Source: Gnetum montanum (lineage: Eukaryota; Streptophyta; Gnetopsida; Gnetales; Gnetaceae). From it: a stretch of DNA of 64,000 nt. The notes under the pieces were generated by a model. It was not told the origin of the DNA. It did no database searches and was given only the letters and a program-made list of their open reading frames with translations. Shown here one piece after another: positions 1 through 10,860 of this stretch; positions within the stretch are counted from its first letter, which is position 1; each line of letters starts with the position of its first letter. Both the position numbers and the translations under genes were made by a program. The stretch covers positions 297,902-361,901 of the forward strand of contig MNCI01026460.1 in the NCBI GenBank assembly GCA_015680685.1, in the 5' to 3' direction.

Positions 1-319
1 AAGGTTTGATGAGATATTAACCTCATTCCTAATAAAGCTTAAGAAATTGTACAAACAACTCTTTACATAAACTATTTTGTGGGTGGGAAGAGAATAGTTA
101 GAGTAACTCTTTTAGGAATTCTCATATTGAGAGTCCTTTCATATGTTATCTTGGTTGTGATGAATGTTCTTTTCTTCCTCTTGTTGCCTAGTTGAAGCCT
201 CATCTTGATCTTCACTTTTACTTTCTACAACTATTTTTTTCTACTTTACATCCATCTCTTTAGCTACTAATTTTTGAGGTTCTTCCCATTTAGATGCTTC
301 TATGTCTTGAGACATAAAA

Positions 320-724
320 GCCTCACCTCAAGAATCATCTTTACTAGACTCTCTTTGATCTTGAGTGTTACATTCATGGAAGATGGCCCAAACATTGAAA
401 TGTATAGAAAGTCTGCCAGTGAGAAATCTAAACTCATCTAAAAGCCAAAGTAAGAAAGGTATCTTACTTGATGATCCATGGGTAGTTGCCTTACAATAGG
501 CTATCAACACACGTTCTCGACAACATCCCATGACATATGGTATAAATGGCCTTTTCATTGCTCTTTCTCCAACCATTTTTGTACTTCACACTCAAACAGC
601 TCACTTGTTTTCTCCACTGAAGCCTTCTATTGAGAAATGATGCAATTCTAAGCAATCCACATCTCTTTTTATAGTGTAAAGAAATTTTAAAATTTCCACC
701 AATTTCACTAACCAATTTTGCCAC
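320..724 (-). pseudogene. unidentified decayed coding stretch
   Basis: Two overlapping minus-strand frames (491-724 and 328-576) read as one protein-like sequence broken by a frameshift near 500-570. The first half is basic and aromatic; the second has a hydrophobic run around FLLWLLDEFRFLTGR and then an acidic, E/K-rich tail continuing with stops to about 180. I do not recognise a family. It lies about 0.5 kb 3' of the E1 integrase on the same strand, so it could be an extra ORF of that element near its 3' end, or part of an unrelated insertion. No start or promoter can be fixed. That it was once coding is inferred only from composition and openness. Confidence 0.3.
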
Positions 725-1240
725 TTTGCCCGAATTAATTATCTTTCCATCATTATATGGTAGGCTAATTTGAATTCCACTATTTGGTTGTTGAAATTAA
801 TTCACCACTAAGTAATTATCTACCCATCACTTCCACTTACACACATGATAAGTAATGATTACTTAAGATAATATAAATTAAATAATTTAACACTTTAAAT
901 TAAATATTATTTAAATTAGTACTCTAACATATACATGTTTTAATAATACTATATAGACTTCTATAAACATACATCTAGGATATATATGTTATGGTTAAAT
1001 GTTATATAAGACTATATGTATCTCACTTATTATATATATTATTACTAAAAGTTTATTACTTAATGCTATGTATACTAAATATTATTATAGCTATCTACAC
1101 ACATATATATTACTAAACTATATACATATAGATTCAAGTTGTGGGTTGTTGTTCAAAATAATGTTTTATATGAAAAACATTATATGGAAACTACAACTCT
1201 ATCCTCTCTAGCATCAATAATTTGTATGTATCTCTGAATA
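725..1240. other. AT-rich interval without a gene
   Basis: Very AT-rich sequence with runs of TATATA and AATTAAATT. The only open frame (999-1211, plus) is low-complexity I/Y/L residues of the kind AT-rich DNA gives by chance. It separates the E1 integrase tail from the unidentified stretch at 320-724. I cannot place a polypurine tract or a 3' LTR boundary in it. Confidence 0.5.
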
Positions 1241-1249
1241 ATTGTTTCT

Positions 1250-2380
1250 TGATTTGAAATAGACTTGTTCATATTGCTAAAAACTTATTTAGCTTCTTCG
1301 TATTTCATACTAATACAAGATCATCAATCTTAAAAGCTTTTTTGGAGCCTTTCTATCAAACCATCTTTTAACTTGAGAAGCATTCTTTAGTAAATTATCT
1401 TTAGATCTCTACATTTCGACTTCCCTTTTGATGAGGAAGGTCATGAAATTTCCATCTTTATTGGTTTTCTTACTACACTTTTGCACAAAATCTAAGCCTG
1501 AGCTTATAATCTTGTTCATAATTCTAGTAGGCAAACCATAGATCAAGTTATAATCTAATGTTCCAATAGCCTTCTTAAATCTAATACAGTCAGTCCATAA
1601 TGCAGATTGCAAGTAATCGATCCAATTTCCTAGATTTCCACCCATCAACTTCTTAATGTAGGAAATAATCTTTTTATTTGTAGATTTAGCTAAGCCATTT
1701 CATTAAGGATAATAATTTGAAGAAGCAAATGGAAAACCAACACTTCAGGTAGATCCAAATGACTTAGAATCTGATTTTTCAAAACCATAATCATGTTTGA
1801 TGCTAAACATTTTCTTAGAGCCTCTACTTTAGACTATTTAGAAAAATAATCAGTAGCTATGAGAATAAACTTGTCTTACTCTTGATGGAGTAATTGTACC
1901 AACGAAATCTAAGCCCCGTGTCTGAAATGGTCTATCCTCTAGTACCAGTTTTAAAGGAGCTCTATCCTTTTTGACCTTTGGTCCATGAATTTGACATTTG
2001 TAACATCTTTGAATTCTCAAACTAATATCTTGGTACAAAGTAGGCCAATAAAAATCATAATGAAGTATATATTGCATAGTAGACTTAGGAGATTCATAGA
2101 ATAAATTGGAATGATCATGAAATTATTCTAAGATAGGACCAATTTGATCATTGTAAACACATTCCAACAAAACCCCTCTGAAATTCTTTTTGTATAAAAT
2201 CCCATATTTAATGACAAATTTGTTTGCTCTTTTGAAGAAAGCTCTCTTTTGACTTGTAGTTAAGTTATTGGAAATTTTTTGTGTATTAAGGAATTTGAGA
2301 ATCTCATTATACCAATTTCCTTCATGAGTCTTAAGCATACATACTTCATTTTCTCTAGCCATTAACCTGGCTAATTCCAT
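1250..2380 (-). pseudogene. E1 integrase, decayed
   Basis: Would insert element cDNA into chromosomal DNA. On the minus strand the N-terminal region includes NWYNEILKFL and GILYKKNFRGVLL, followed after a gap by YWPTLYQDI and CYKC (the second pair of the zinc-binding HHCC). The core starts at LDFVGTI, which keeps the first catalytic D, and continues as ATDYFSK. Near 1660-1700 the third catalytic E of the usual ...QAES... motif is read as K (NGLAKSTNK). The end of the catalytic core reads WIDYLQSALWTD and LDYNLIYGLP, and the frame then decays toward 1250. Several stops and frame changes divide it, so it cannot be functional. Confident as integrase; exact ends uncertain. Confidence 0.8.
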
Positions 2381-2650
2381 TCTTTTAATGGTTTTGCATA
2401 TTTCTAACAAAAATTTGAAACCTTGAAGCTTTATGAGCCACTTTTCTCTTTTCAATTCAATTTCATTTTGGGCTAAGAATTGTTTAACTGTAGGCTCTAC
2501 TAGCATAATGTGAACTAATGAGCTTTCTAAATAATACTTGAAATGCTAAAGTGTCTTAATAAAAGTAAGAATTATAAAAACTTTTATTCAATATCAACTT
2601 GAAGATTCCTAAGTGTTTGTTTTTCTAAGTCTAAATAATTAAGCTATGAA
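2380..2650 (-). pseudogene. E1 RT-linked RNase H tail
   Basis: The minus-strand frame 2506-2123 begins with REKWLIKLQGFKFLLEI and MELARLMARE. This corresponds to the conserved end of the gypsy RNase H (the 'W..LQ.F.F.I..' segment and the '..LADALSR'-like end), here without a clear final D. It runs directly into the integrase N-terminus, the normal Ty3/gypsy arrangement. The catalytic first half, expected around 2507-2800, is not readable as an open frame. Assigned from motif spacing and position. Confidence 0.55.
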
Positions 2651-2654
2651 CCTT

Positions 2655-3750
2655 TCAATTGATATCCAAAAAATCAAATTGGTTCATCTTGACCTTCATT
2701 TTTTGAGTTAAAATGATAGCAACTGAATCATTTGGAACAAAAGCATATAACCAAAAGTGTTCTTTCAATTTTGGTTTTACCAAGTAAGGAGCTTCTTGAA
2801 CAGTCCTTTTGATTCCTGCTAAGGCTCTCTCTAATTTTGGTGTTTTCACTACTAGGACATCTTTCTTTAGCATATGCATTAAAGGTTTAGTAATTTTGGT
2901 GAATCCAGAGATAAATTTCTTAATGAAATTTATCCTTCTAAAGAAAGATTTAAGAGAATTTTTATTTGTGGGATGTTCAAAATTCTTTTCTGCTTGAATT
3001 TGAAAGTTATCTATAGAAATTCTTTCTTGATAGATTACATGGCCTAGTAAACTTTGAGATTTAACCCCAAAGATACATTTCTTAGGATTTAATGAAATAC
3101 CATACTTACAACATCTATCAAAAACTTGTTGAAGATGATCAATATGATCCTCCTTCCTATTTGAAAAGATAGTTATATCATCCAAATAAACCACAATGAA
3201 CTCACTTATTAAACCTTTATATTCTAAAGCCATTGCTCTTTGAAATGTAGCTCTGGCATTTGACAATACAAATGACATTCTTTGATAAGCAAAAGTTCCC
3301 CATTTGGTGATAAATGTCATTTTTATATTCGTCACTCTTATCAACCATAATTCTATTATAGACTAAAAAACCATCTAGGAAAGAATATACTTAACAACCT
3401 AAAACTTTGATCAACATCTTATCAATTCTAGGAAGTGGGTATTTATCTTTTTTCGAGGCTTCATTCAAAATTTTGAAATCCACATAGTCTAATATTGTCA
3501 TTCTTTTTCCTTACTAGAACAAAGTTAGCAAGCCATGTCAAATATTGAACTGGATATATGATTTAGGCTTGTAATAACTTCTTAATCTCAACTTCCATAA
3601 TAGGATCAAATGATGGAGTAAATTTCCTTTGTTTTTTGTTTTAACTATCTTACAATTGTCTATCAAAGAAATCTTATGTTTCATCACGTTTGGTCTAAAA
3701 GTTTTAAGATCATTGTAGGACCAAGAAAAATTTTCCAAATTATTTTTCAA
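2655..3750 (-). pseudogene. E1 reverse transcriptase, decayed
   Basis: Copies element RNA into DNA. The minus-strand frame 3344-2655 reads from TKWGTFAYQRMSFVLSNA through RATFQRAM and the catalytic YLDDITIFS (both Asp of XXDD kept). It then gives DHLQQVFDRC, LNPKKCIFGV, LLGHVI, SFFRRINFIKKFI and LMHMLKKD, the thumb and connection segments of Ty3/gypsy RT. The upstream frame 3750-3538 holds the linker FSWSYNDLKTF and KHKISLIDN that normally precedes RT. The fingers between about 3345 and 3537 are full of stops. A large fragment with intact XXDD but no complete frame. Confidence 0.85.
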
Positions 3751-3777
3751 GAGTAATAATAAATTTTTCTTAAAAAC

Positions 3778-4520
3778 TCAATTCTTTTCCTTTGTGACAT
3801 TTAACATCTTTGGCATCTCAGTAGACCCAAAATTCATTGTTTCATCAGCTTGATCATTTAGATTCTGTACATCCTTTTTGGTGAGAAAATTTTTGCCAAA
3901 CTCATGTTCATAATGAATCACTTTTTTGGGAATGGAATTTTCCTTAAACCTTGCTATTATTTCAGGTATGATTTGACCTTCAAATTCTTGTTTATTTTTT
4001 AAGAATCTATGTAATTGACAATTGTCTTGAAATACTTGTAAATTCTTTATGTTATTTGGTATTGATGGTTGAAGTTCATTCTTGATCATTACACCTTCAT
4101 AACATTCTATCCTTTTCACATCTACTGATGAAGCTACTTTTGCTAAGTCATCTACTATATAATTATCTTCTCTACCTATATGTTCTATTTGGTAGTGATG
4201 AATTTGATCTAGCATTTTGTAGACAGACTATTTATAGGGTCATAAGAATGAACTCTTTACTACATAATTACCTTTAATTTGTTCACAAACTAATCTTGAG
4301 TATCCCTTTATGATGATTAACTTGATTTCTTTTTCCAATGCTATTGTAATTCCAATACATAGAGCTTCATATTCGGCCTTGTTATTAGGACAAGGAAAAG
4401 ATAGATGAATTATCTTGAATATTTTTGGGAAATCATCATTTACTAGAGCTACTCCAGCTCCTGCACCTTTGAAGTTACATGAACCATCAAATTACAGTTT
4501 GCACTTGCTCTCATCTTGAG
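3778..4520 (-). pseudogene. archaeal-type RNase H upstream of RT in E1
   Basis: Reading the minus strand from about 4500 gives FDGSCNFKGAGAGVALV, then CPNNKAEYEALCIGI, then IKGYSRLVCEQIKG, and after two stops HIGREDNYIVDDLAKVASS. These are the four motifs of the archaeal-type RNase H found in plant Tat-type elements: D in FDGS, E in AEYEAL, D in GDS (here GYS, lost) and the final D in VDDLA. The domain lies between protease (ending about 4640) and RT (starting about 3750) in the same order and strand. The usual RT-linked RNase H has a remnant near 2400-2500, so the element carried two. The unusual position is what I see; its meaning is inference. Confidence 0.75.
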
Positions 4521-4639
4521 ATTTTTCTTTCTCCAAGTTACAAATTTCTTAAAGTGTGAAAATTTTGGTTTTAAAAGCTCTTGTTTCAATGACCTTGTTC
4601 TTTCCATTCGAAGTAATGTTTTCAACTGTCAATGGCTCA

Positions 4640-5153
4640 CTATATATGTAAATTTAATTTGGTTCCCCTTTCCAAGGTAACCACATATGTGAATAATCTA
4701 TTGATATATAACCTAAGAAATTCTTACTCCAATTCTACCTAACAAAAGACTATGTGAATCTGGTATATCTACCACTTGAACAATGTTTTTATTTGATTTT
4801 TCTAGAATCATACCAAGTTTTTTGCATATAGACGATGACATAATAGTGGATGTAGCTCCAAAGTAAATTAAACAATTGTGAAGATACTTGTCCTTTAACT
4901 TCATTGTTAAAAGGAAAGGAGGAGCTTCCCTATTAGGAGTACAATCATAGCTAGCTTTTGTTTTCTCATCATTGTTGGACACATAGCTTAATTCTAACTC
5001 TCCAACCTTCCTTTTACCTTTAATAAACTCTAAAGATTTTCTTTGCTGATCCCTAATTTGTAGTAATTGATATATACTAATATTTTGTTTAATATATTTA
5101 AGATCTCCAATCAAATCATATTCTCCATCTCCATAAAAACCTAGTTTCTTCAT
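4640..5153 (-). pseudogene. E1 aspartic protease, decayed
   Basis: Would cleave the element's polyprotein. Frame 5153-4713 (minus) has LHNCLIYFGATSTIMSSSI at the position of the catalytic D-S/T-G-A loop; the aspartate is replaced (YFGA instead of DSGA). It is followed by SHSLLLGR, the conserved LLLGR(D/P)W strand. After a one-base shift near 4735 the reading continues as LGYISIDYSHMWLPWKG, typical of the protease C-terminal region in plant gypsy elements. The N-terminal part is the hydrophilic end of gag. Loss of the catalytic Asp and the frameshift make it inactive. Confidence 0.75.
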
Positions 5154-5159
5154 CCATTT

Positions 5160-6701
5160 ACTAAAAGACTAATTTTGAATAGTTTTCTCTACTTGATCTT
5201 CCTTACTTTTATTTTTCTCTCTTCTACTTATTTAAAAAACCTTTCTCTTAGTAGATGAATAAAAAATGATGTTTGGAGGTCTGGAAGTAATTAATCTTTC
5301 TTTTGATCGAAGATTATGTCAATTTTCCTCATTGTTATTACACTCTTCATCTGATGATATATCCTCCTTAGAACTTGATATAGTAGACGTATCACTATAT
5401 CCATTGTTATAATATTTTCTTGCATAGTGAACACTAGATTTCTCATCATCAAATTTAATATTAAGGAAGCTAAACATAACAAGATCACTTTCATCCTCAT
5501 CCTCTACTAACTTAGTATCTTGATGTTTATGTTTTCTATTTTTCTTTTCTTCCTTGATCTTTACTCTTGTGAAAGCTTTTATTAATTTCACTACTTTTGG
5601 GACAAGTCTCTCATCAATTATCATTTTTTATATTCTTTGCTTTCTAACACTTGCTTCATCTTAATATGAGATGGCCTTAGTAATGCTTTAAGTTGAGCAA
5701 AATCTTGCATAGGAATTATCATTTTCTCTTCTCTTTTTTAAGTTGTGATAGTTTTTTCATGATTCAAGTTAAAATATTTTTCTAATTATATAGCTTTATT
5801 AAAGTAGTCATTCAATGTTAGCAAGGTTGGAGTTCTCCTTAACCAAATTGAAATGTTGGGATTCATAGGCTTAAGATAAGTATCTATAAGTATTTCATCT
5901 AATGGTCTATACTATCTTTGAAAGAGTCCACAAATTCATTGAACCTTAATATTGAAATCTCTAATTGACTCTTTAACTCCTTGCTTAGTTTGTACTATCC
6001 CACAATATAGTTGATGTTGATCCAATTGATTACCAAACTAGGCCAAGAAAATACTTTTCATATCATCCCAACTTGTGATACTATTGCTTGGTAAGTTTGA
6101 ATACCAAATTTGAGCCATATCATTTAAATTTTCTATAAACAACCTATAAGCTTGGTCTTGGTGTTGAATATTTGCATGAGCTAGAGCTTAGTCAAATACG
6201 TAAATGTATTTTTTAGCCAAGTAAGCTTTTCCAAGAATAAACGGATTAGAAAAATATTTGTAAACTACATTAGGAATATCATTTTAGTCTTGAAATCTTA
6301 ATGATGTGATTCTTTGCCAAGGATTTGCCATCCTATTAGAATTCCATTTGATCATTAAACTCTTATAATTCTTTGGTCTTCACCTATAGACTAATAAACT
6401 AGGCAAAAGAGGTGATCTTCTTATCCTTCTGGTCTTTACTCCACTACTTGTTCCAAATTCAAAAACCTTCTTTTGTTCTTCTTCTGAAGAGTAATCAATC
6501 TTATAATCAATAATTTATTTGGATCCTTTAAAATCTTCCAATTTATCAATCTATTTGGTCATGAACTTGAAATAGTATCTAATTTCTTAAACTCTTCTAG
6601 CAGCAAATAACTATTGGTGTGCTAGAACTATCAAGCTTATGAATTTAAAGGACAAATTTTCAAGCCCTTCATCTAGCGCTAAAAGAATTATTGGTGACCA
6701 T
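5160..6701 (-). pseudogene. E1 gag, decayed
   Basis: Structural capsid region. A minus-strand ATG at 6701-6699 opens a serine-rich start. Further on, with stops, come MANPWQRITSLRFQD, NLNDMAQIWYSNLP, SWDDMKSIFLA, and at about 5995-5945 QTKQGVKESIRDFNIKV. The last is the conserved retrotransposon gag segment 'Q...ESVREF..RF'. The highly charged, S/D/E-rich frame 5624-5319 forms the C-terminal part before the protease. Assigned from these segments and from its place 5' of the protease; the start is tentative. Confidence 0.65.
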
Positions 6702-6714
6702 TTGTAAGTACCAA

Positions 6715-7991
6715 TGTGGGATGTCCTCACAGTCTCATGACCTTCGAGGTAATGGGATCAAAGATGTTCTTCAAAGAGGATTTAGGTGCTTACTAGTCTC
6801 TGGCAACACCAAGGCCTAGATACTTCCAAATAAACTTAGTAGCTATGAAATGTACTAGATGTGAGTATGTGTTTACTATTGTGAATGTTGAAATGGTTAG
6901 GCTGTGTATAAAACTGTAATCAACTATTATAAAAGAGATTCATCTATCTTTTTCAAATACTATGAATTGTTTGAGATTCCTATTTTGTTTAATCACTTAG
7001 TCTATATGGTCCTTATAATACCTACTTGTAACAAATAAACATTTACAAAAACATTTATACACAATTCTCCCAATATACTCCGAATTTAACCTAGAGAGGG
7101 TTCCATAAGAGAACTAGAAATAGAGCGAGATTCAATGGACTTATAAAGAGAAAGAAAAGAAACTAGATTTATGTGAAATCTCAAACATTTAAGCAAGATA
7201 AATTAACTCTAGAAAACACTTCATAATAAAGCTATTCCTAATCCAATAACTACGAATTGTTCAAAACTTCCAAGCTTAACAAGAAATTTCATAAAAGACA
7301 ATCTTATTATACTACCAAAAATGTTGCGTAAACAACAAAGTTTGATCCTCTATTTTGGCTAGTTAATAGTTGTCATAGATTGCATTCAACAGAGCTTTCA
7401 AAAGACTTGAAAAATTTCTTGATTGAAATACGAAGGCAATACACTTTAAAAATAAAGAATCTATTTCAGTCCCATCAAAGTACTAAATATTTTTCTAGAT
7501 TCTCTATGCTCAAAACAAGTAATTTTATTAAGACATTACTATTAAATTTCTCTTGAGGCTTTTCAACAACATAAGCTCTTCTAGGAAAAATCATAATAGA
7601 AGTCTAATATTGCACAAAAACATAGCTATAAAAGCAACCTAGAAAAAATCCAAAAATTAAATGCGAAGCATGATACTACCTAAACCATTAGCTAAGTAAC
7701 TAAAAGAAAAAAATAAGAAATGAACTAATAAGATTAAAATCAAGCAGTCGAATTAATGTCTTTAGTAAGCCGTCTTAAAAGAATTTTTCAAATTTCTTTT
7801 CCCAAATCTTCCTTCATCCCCCTCTTTTAAAATTTATCTTTGAAGGTCCTTTTATAGTAACCTTAAGGTAGGTATAATGATCATGTGAAGTTATGGATCT
7901 TTCAAATATCTTAGGCATATAAATTTATAACCACCTTAGAAATTATAACTTTCATGGGGAATTATGAGAAATTTAAGTTGTGGTTGCCAAG
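6715..7991 (-). repeat. probable 5' LTR and leader of E1, boundaries unresolved
   Basis: AT-rich non-coding sequence upstream of the E1 gag on the minus strand. It contains a TATA-like CTATAAAAGG (7857-7848) and a long untranslated stretch below it, as expected for U3-R-U5. On the plus strand it begins TGTGGG at 6715, just beyond the gag ATG, so an LTR end there would leave no normal leader; the true edge may lie higher. Its upper end is cut by the Athila-like element at 7992. I found no second copy in the window to fix the boundaries. Confidence 0.4.
7848..7857 (-). promoter_or_regulatory. TATA box of E1 LTR
   Basis: The minus strand reads CTATAAAAGG. It lies in AT-rich non-coding DNA upstream of the E1 gag, where an LTR promoter is expected. 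Confidence 0.4.
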
Positions 7992-7997
7992 TGATGA

Positions 7998-8170
7998 GAG
8001 TGGTTACTCTAGCGGTTACTTTAGTAGTTATTCTAATTATTAGAGTGGTTACTCTAGCGGTTACTATAATTATTAGAGCAGTTACTCTAATTATTAGAGT
8101 GGTTACTCTAGCAGTTGCTCTAGTAGTTATTCTAATTATTAGAGTGGTTACTCTAATTATTAGAGTAGTT
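7998..8170 (+). repeat. U3 tandem repeats, ACTCTAATTATTAGAGTGGTT type
   Basis: Five to six irregular copies of a unit built from GAGTGGTTACTCTA, GCGGTTACT and TTCTAATTATTA, lying just upstream of the TATA box. The core CTCTAATTATTAGAG is palindromic. The periodicity opens frames on both strands, which I do not regard as coding. Short repeats directly upstream of an LTR promoter often act as enhancer sites; that role is inference here. Confidence 0.8.
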
Positions 8171-8181
8171 GCTCGCAAGCC

Positions 8182-8189
8182 TATAAATA
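8182..8189 (+). promoter_or_regulatory. TATA box of 5' LTR
   Basis: TATAAATA directly after the U3 repeats, conserved in the 3' LTR at 17293-17300. It marks the U3/R promoter of the Athila-like element. Confidence 0.7.
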
Positions 8190-8357
8190 TAGTGCCCAGG
8201 CGCATAATTGGGAGGAAGTTTTTTAGCAATCAAGTAGCGAAAATCTTGTAGTCTGTTTGAAAGTTAGAGTATTTTCCAAGTGCCTACAGCAGGAAGTCTA
8301 AGTGTGGACAGATCTTTATTCAAGCATTGATGTACCTGAGCATACCATTGTATTGGC

Positions 8358-8363
8358 AATAAA
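8358..8363 (+). promoter_or_regulatory. polyadenylation signal AATAAA in LTR
   Basis: AATAAAGACGAG lies about 175 bp after the TATA box and is conserved as AATAAAGATGAG at 17469 in the 3' LTR. That position suits the end of the R region. Confidence 0.55.
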
Positions 8364-8941
8364 GACGAGCTCTGTGATTCATCCTTGCAGCACTTGAGAT
8401 TTTTTCTTACGCATTTATTTTATTTTATTTTCTTATACATTTATTTTATTTTATGCACTTTACATATATGTTATTAGCACAACAATTCATTTTGATCAAT
8501 TAAGAAAATCATTAAATTACACAAGCACGACCACTTCGAGCATGCGTGTAATGCTTGGTAACCCATTAACGATTAGCATTTGGTAATTCCAGTAGTGTTG
8601 CACTGGTTCAGGATGTGTACGATAAGTGGGAATAGATAATGGTGTTAGGATTAGTTAGAACTTAGTTAATGAGTAGTTAAGTTAAATTAGTCACTTAGTT
8701 ACCTGTCTCCTTTCCTACTAGCATATGACATAAAAACATAAAAGCTATAAAAATCATATGCCTCAAGCTTACTTAACCATACAATCGTGACATATAGGTA
8801 AGCTTGGGAAGACAATGATCAACCAACTCTTCCTAGTTCCATAAGGGTGCATAAGCACTTAGTCCTTGGAATTCAACTGGATCATGCGTGAAACACTTGT
8901 ATTCGTATGGTTGAACGTAGGGGTACCTCGCTACTCATCAT

Positions 8942-8959
8942 TGGCGTTGTTGCAGGGGA
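8942..8959 (+). promoter_or_regulatory. primer-binding site, tRNA-Asp type
   Basis: TGGCGTTGTTGCAGGGGA begins one base after the LTR. It matches TGGCGCCGTTGCCGGGGA, the site known from Athila elements, except at three positions. Minus-strand DNA synthesis would start here. Elements D, A and B carry versions of the same site. Confidence 0.85.
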
Positions 8960-9059
8960 CTTAGTTGTTTGTGCACTAACTAGAATGTAGAAAATCATTC
9001 ACATCTTTGGAATGAATGCTTAGGGTTGGTTGAGAAAATAATAAACAAGAATACATTGC

Positions 9060-10860
9060 ACACTAAATAGACAAGTATGTCTTCTTCTTCATATGAAAGC
9101 GTCTGACCACCTAGGTTTGAAATAGAAAACAATTGGCAACATAATACACATGATGTTGATCCGCCAGTCCCTCAACAAGTTCAAGTGGTATATATTCATC
9201 TCGATGAGTATATATTAGACTTCACCTTTATCCTTCATGAAGATGAACAACCAAGACTTAGAAGGTAACATAGTGTTACCTCCTGATCATTCAGTCTCAA
9301 GCATGCTCCTTCATGCTCTCATACGAATTGGCATGCCACGCTTACATGTAGAGTATGTTGTGCAAGACCATGACTCAAGAGAATACCATCCCACAGAGGC
9401 ACAACATCAAAGGGACTTGTAACAGGAGAGACATCATAAGTCTTTGAAGGGTAAGTGGTCCTAGGATGCCTCACATGTCTTAAGTGAAAATGAGGGTGGT
9501 GAACCTACCTTAGGCAGTCGCCCACATAATGATGTTCTTTCCCTTGACTTTGGCCAAGGGGTTGTGTATCAGACTCTTCATTCCACTATTCATAACCTAG
9601 GTTCTGATACCCATGAGCACAAAGGATCTGAAAAAGGGATATGAACTCATGATAAAGGTGGACATTCTGTTCGCAATTGTGATCAGGGCTGAGACCGTAG
9701 AAGAGAAGGTAGCAAACACCATCATGGTGACAGTTCTCCTTCTTCTTCACCTTCATCATCTCCTTCAAGGGTACAAGGGCATCCTAGAGAGTCACGACAT
9801 AGAAGAAGGGAGAGTAGGTAAGAACATAGGCATCATAGACACCATGGATGAGATGATCACGATGAACCCCTCCTTGCTACTCAAAGTATGTTGGACATAA
9901 TTGAGGCTATTGGAATTCCAACAAGGCATCAAAAAGATAGTAGGATCAAGCAATTAGATATGAAAAACATCCCGAAATTTGAAGGGGGATACAACGCTAA
10001 TCGTCAGAATCATTTACAAGCATTTCATGATGCGTGTGCCTTACAGAACATAGAGAACGAATGGCAAAAACTTAAGTTGTTCCCACGGACATTAGTTAAA
10101 GAAACAGAAAGTGGGTACCGGTCTTTAGAATCGGAATCCATTCGTAGGTGGAGTACTATGTTAGAACTATTTAATGACAAGTACCAAATGTGCTCCTGAG
10201 TGTCTAACTTGTGAAAGCAAATCCAAGGCTAGAAACAAGGAGGACATGAACCCTTGGATGCTACCATGGGTTGATACTGTGCACTATTACATCATTGTCC
10301 TAGCCATAGTTAGTCAGAAAGGGATCAATTATGCCATCTTGTGGATGGGCGTAGGCATGAAATGAGAAGAACCCTTGGGACTTATGCCCAAGGGGAACTA
10401 TCCAAGCTTAGGTCCCATCAAATTCAAATACTATTGGAGTAAGTTTCTAAGGAAGAAGGTGAGCTATGGAAAAGAGAAAGTGCGAAAGAGTATAACCGAG
10501 ATCCTTCCCTTCAGAAGAGGGGAGTAAGATTTTGTGAGGATGAAGAAGAGTCACCACTCAAAGAGATGGTGAATAGGAAAACTATGCCTATCCAAAAGAT
10601 GAAATCAAAAGTTTTGGTAAAGGTAGATCAAATGTGGGATTCCCTAGACAACAGATTTCAAACTATTCTTAAAATAGTAGAGGAGTCTAGAGAGCAAGGT
10701 AGTGAGAAAAGAAAAAATAAAGAGGCTGAACATACACGTAGCAAGGGTAAGGGGAAAGTTACCATCATTGAAGAGGTTGTGGATTTGGAAATAGAAAATG
10801 ATAGTGGATGTGAGATATGTTAATATGACCATCCTAAGGGATGTTTCCCTATAATCTCAC
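9060..10860 (+). pseudogene. gag of Athila-like element, decayed
   Basis: Capsid and nucleocapsid region. An S/P/H/R-rich segment (about 9690-9870) leads into the capsid core in frame 9888-10199: MKNIPKFEGGY, NHLQAFHDAC, IENEWQKLKLFPRTL and ELFNDKYQM. The same segments occur in elements D, A and B. A lysine/glutamate-rich stretch (about 10566-10800) is followed at about 10808-10850 by a zinc-knuckle-like C-x2-C-x3-H-x3-C (CEIC, stop, YDHPKGC). Stops interrupt both parts and the frame changes between them. The shorter open frames at 9237-9900 in other registers are not the gag frame. Confidence 0.8.

Larger units (their letters stand above)
1240..7991 (-). mobile_element. Ty3/gypsy LTR retrotransposon E1, decayed, 3' end not resolved
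   Basis: Read 5' to 3' on the minus strand, the order is probable LTR or leader (7991-6702), gag (6701-5160), aspartic protease (5153-4680), an archaeal-type RNase H (4520-3780), RT (3750-2655), RT-linked RNase H end (2506-2380), then integrase (2380-1250). Integrase after RT marks Ty3/gypsy. The motif YLDDITIFS and the segment GTFAYQRMSF identify the RT. Every domain has stops and frameshifts, so the copy is dead. The extra RNase H before the RT is unlike the usual Tat position between RNase H and integrase. No 3' LTR is recognisable; it may lie beyond the left edge or be deleted. Confidence 0.8.
7992..8940 (+). repeat. 5' LTR of Athila-like element
   Basis: 949 bp, starting TGATGAGAG and ending CTCATCA, one base before the primer site. 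It aligns along its length with 17169-18054. Shared landmarks are the TCTAATTATTAGAG-type repeats, CCTATAAATATAGTGCC, GAGTATTTTCCAAGTGCC, TTCATCCTTGCAGCACTTG and GGTTGA-CGTAGGGGTACCTC. It is longer than the 3' copy mainly because it has more U3 repeat copies. Cytosine transitions dominate the differences between the two. Confidence 0.9.

Noticed and set aside
6699-6715. Possible primer-binding site of E1 (TGGTACTTACAAATGG on the minus strand)
   Set aside because: It overlaps the apparent gag ATG and does not match a tRNA end that I can name; the LTR edge is not confirmed by a second copy.
7936-8251. Open frames on both strands with T/V/I repeats
   Set aside because: They arise from the U3 tandem repeat and have no start context or family; they lie within an LTR.
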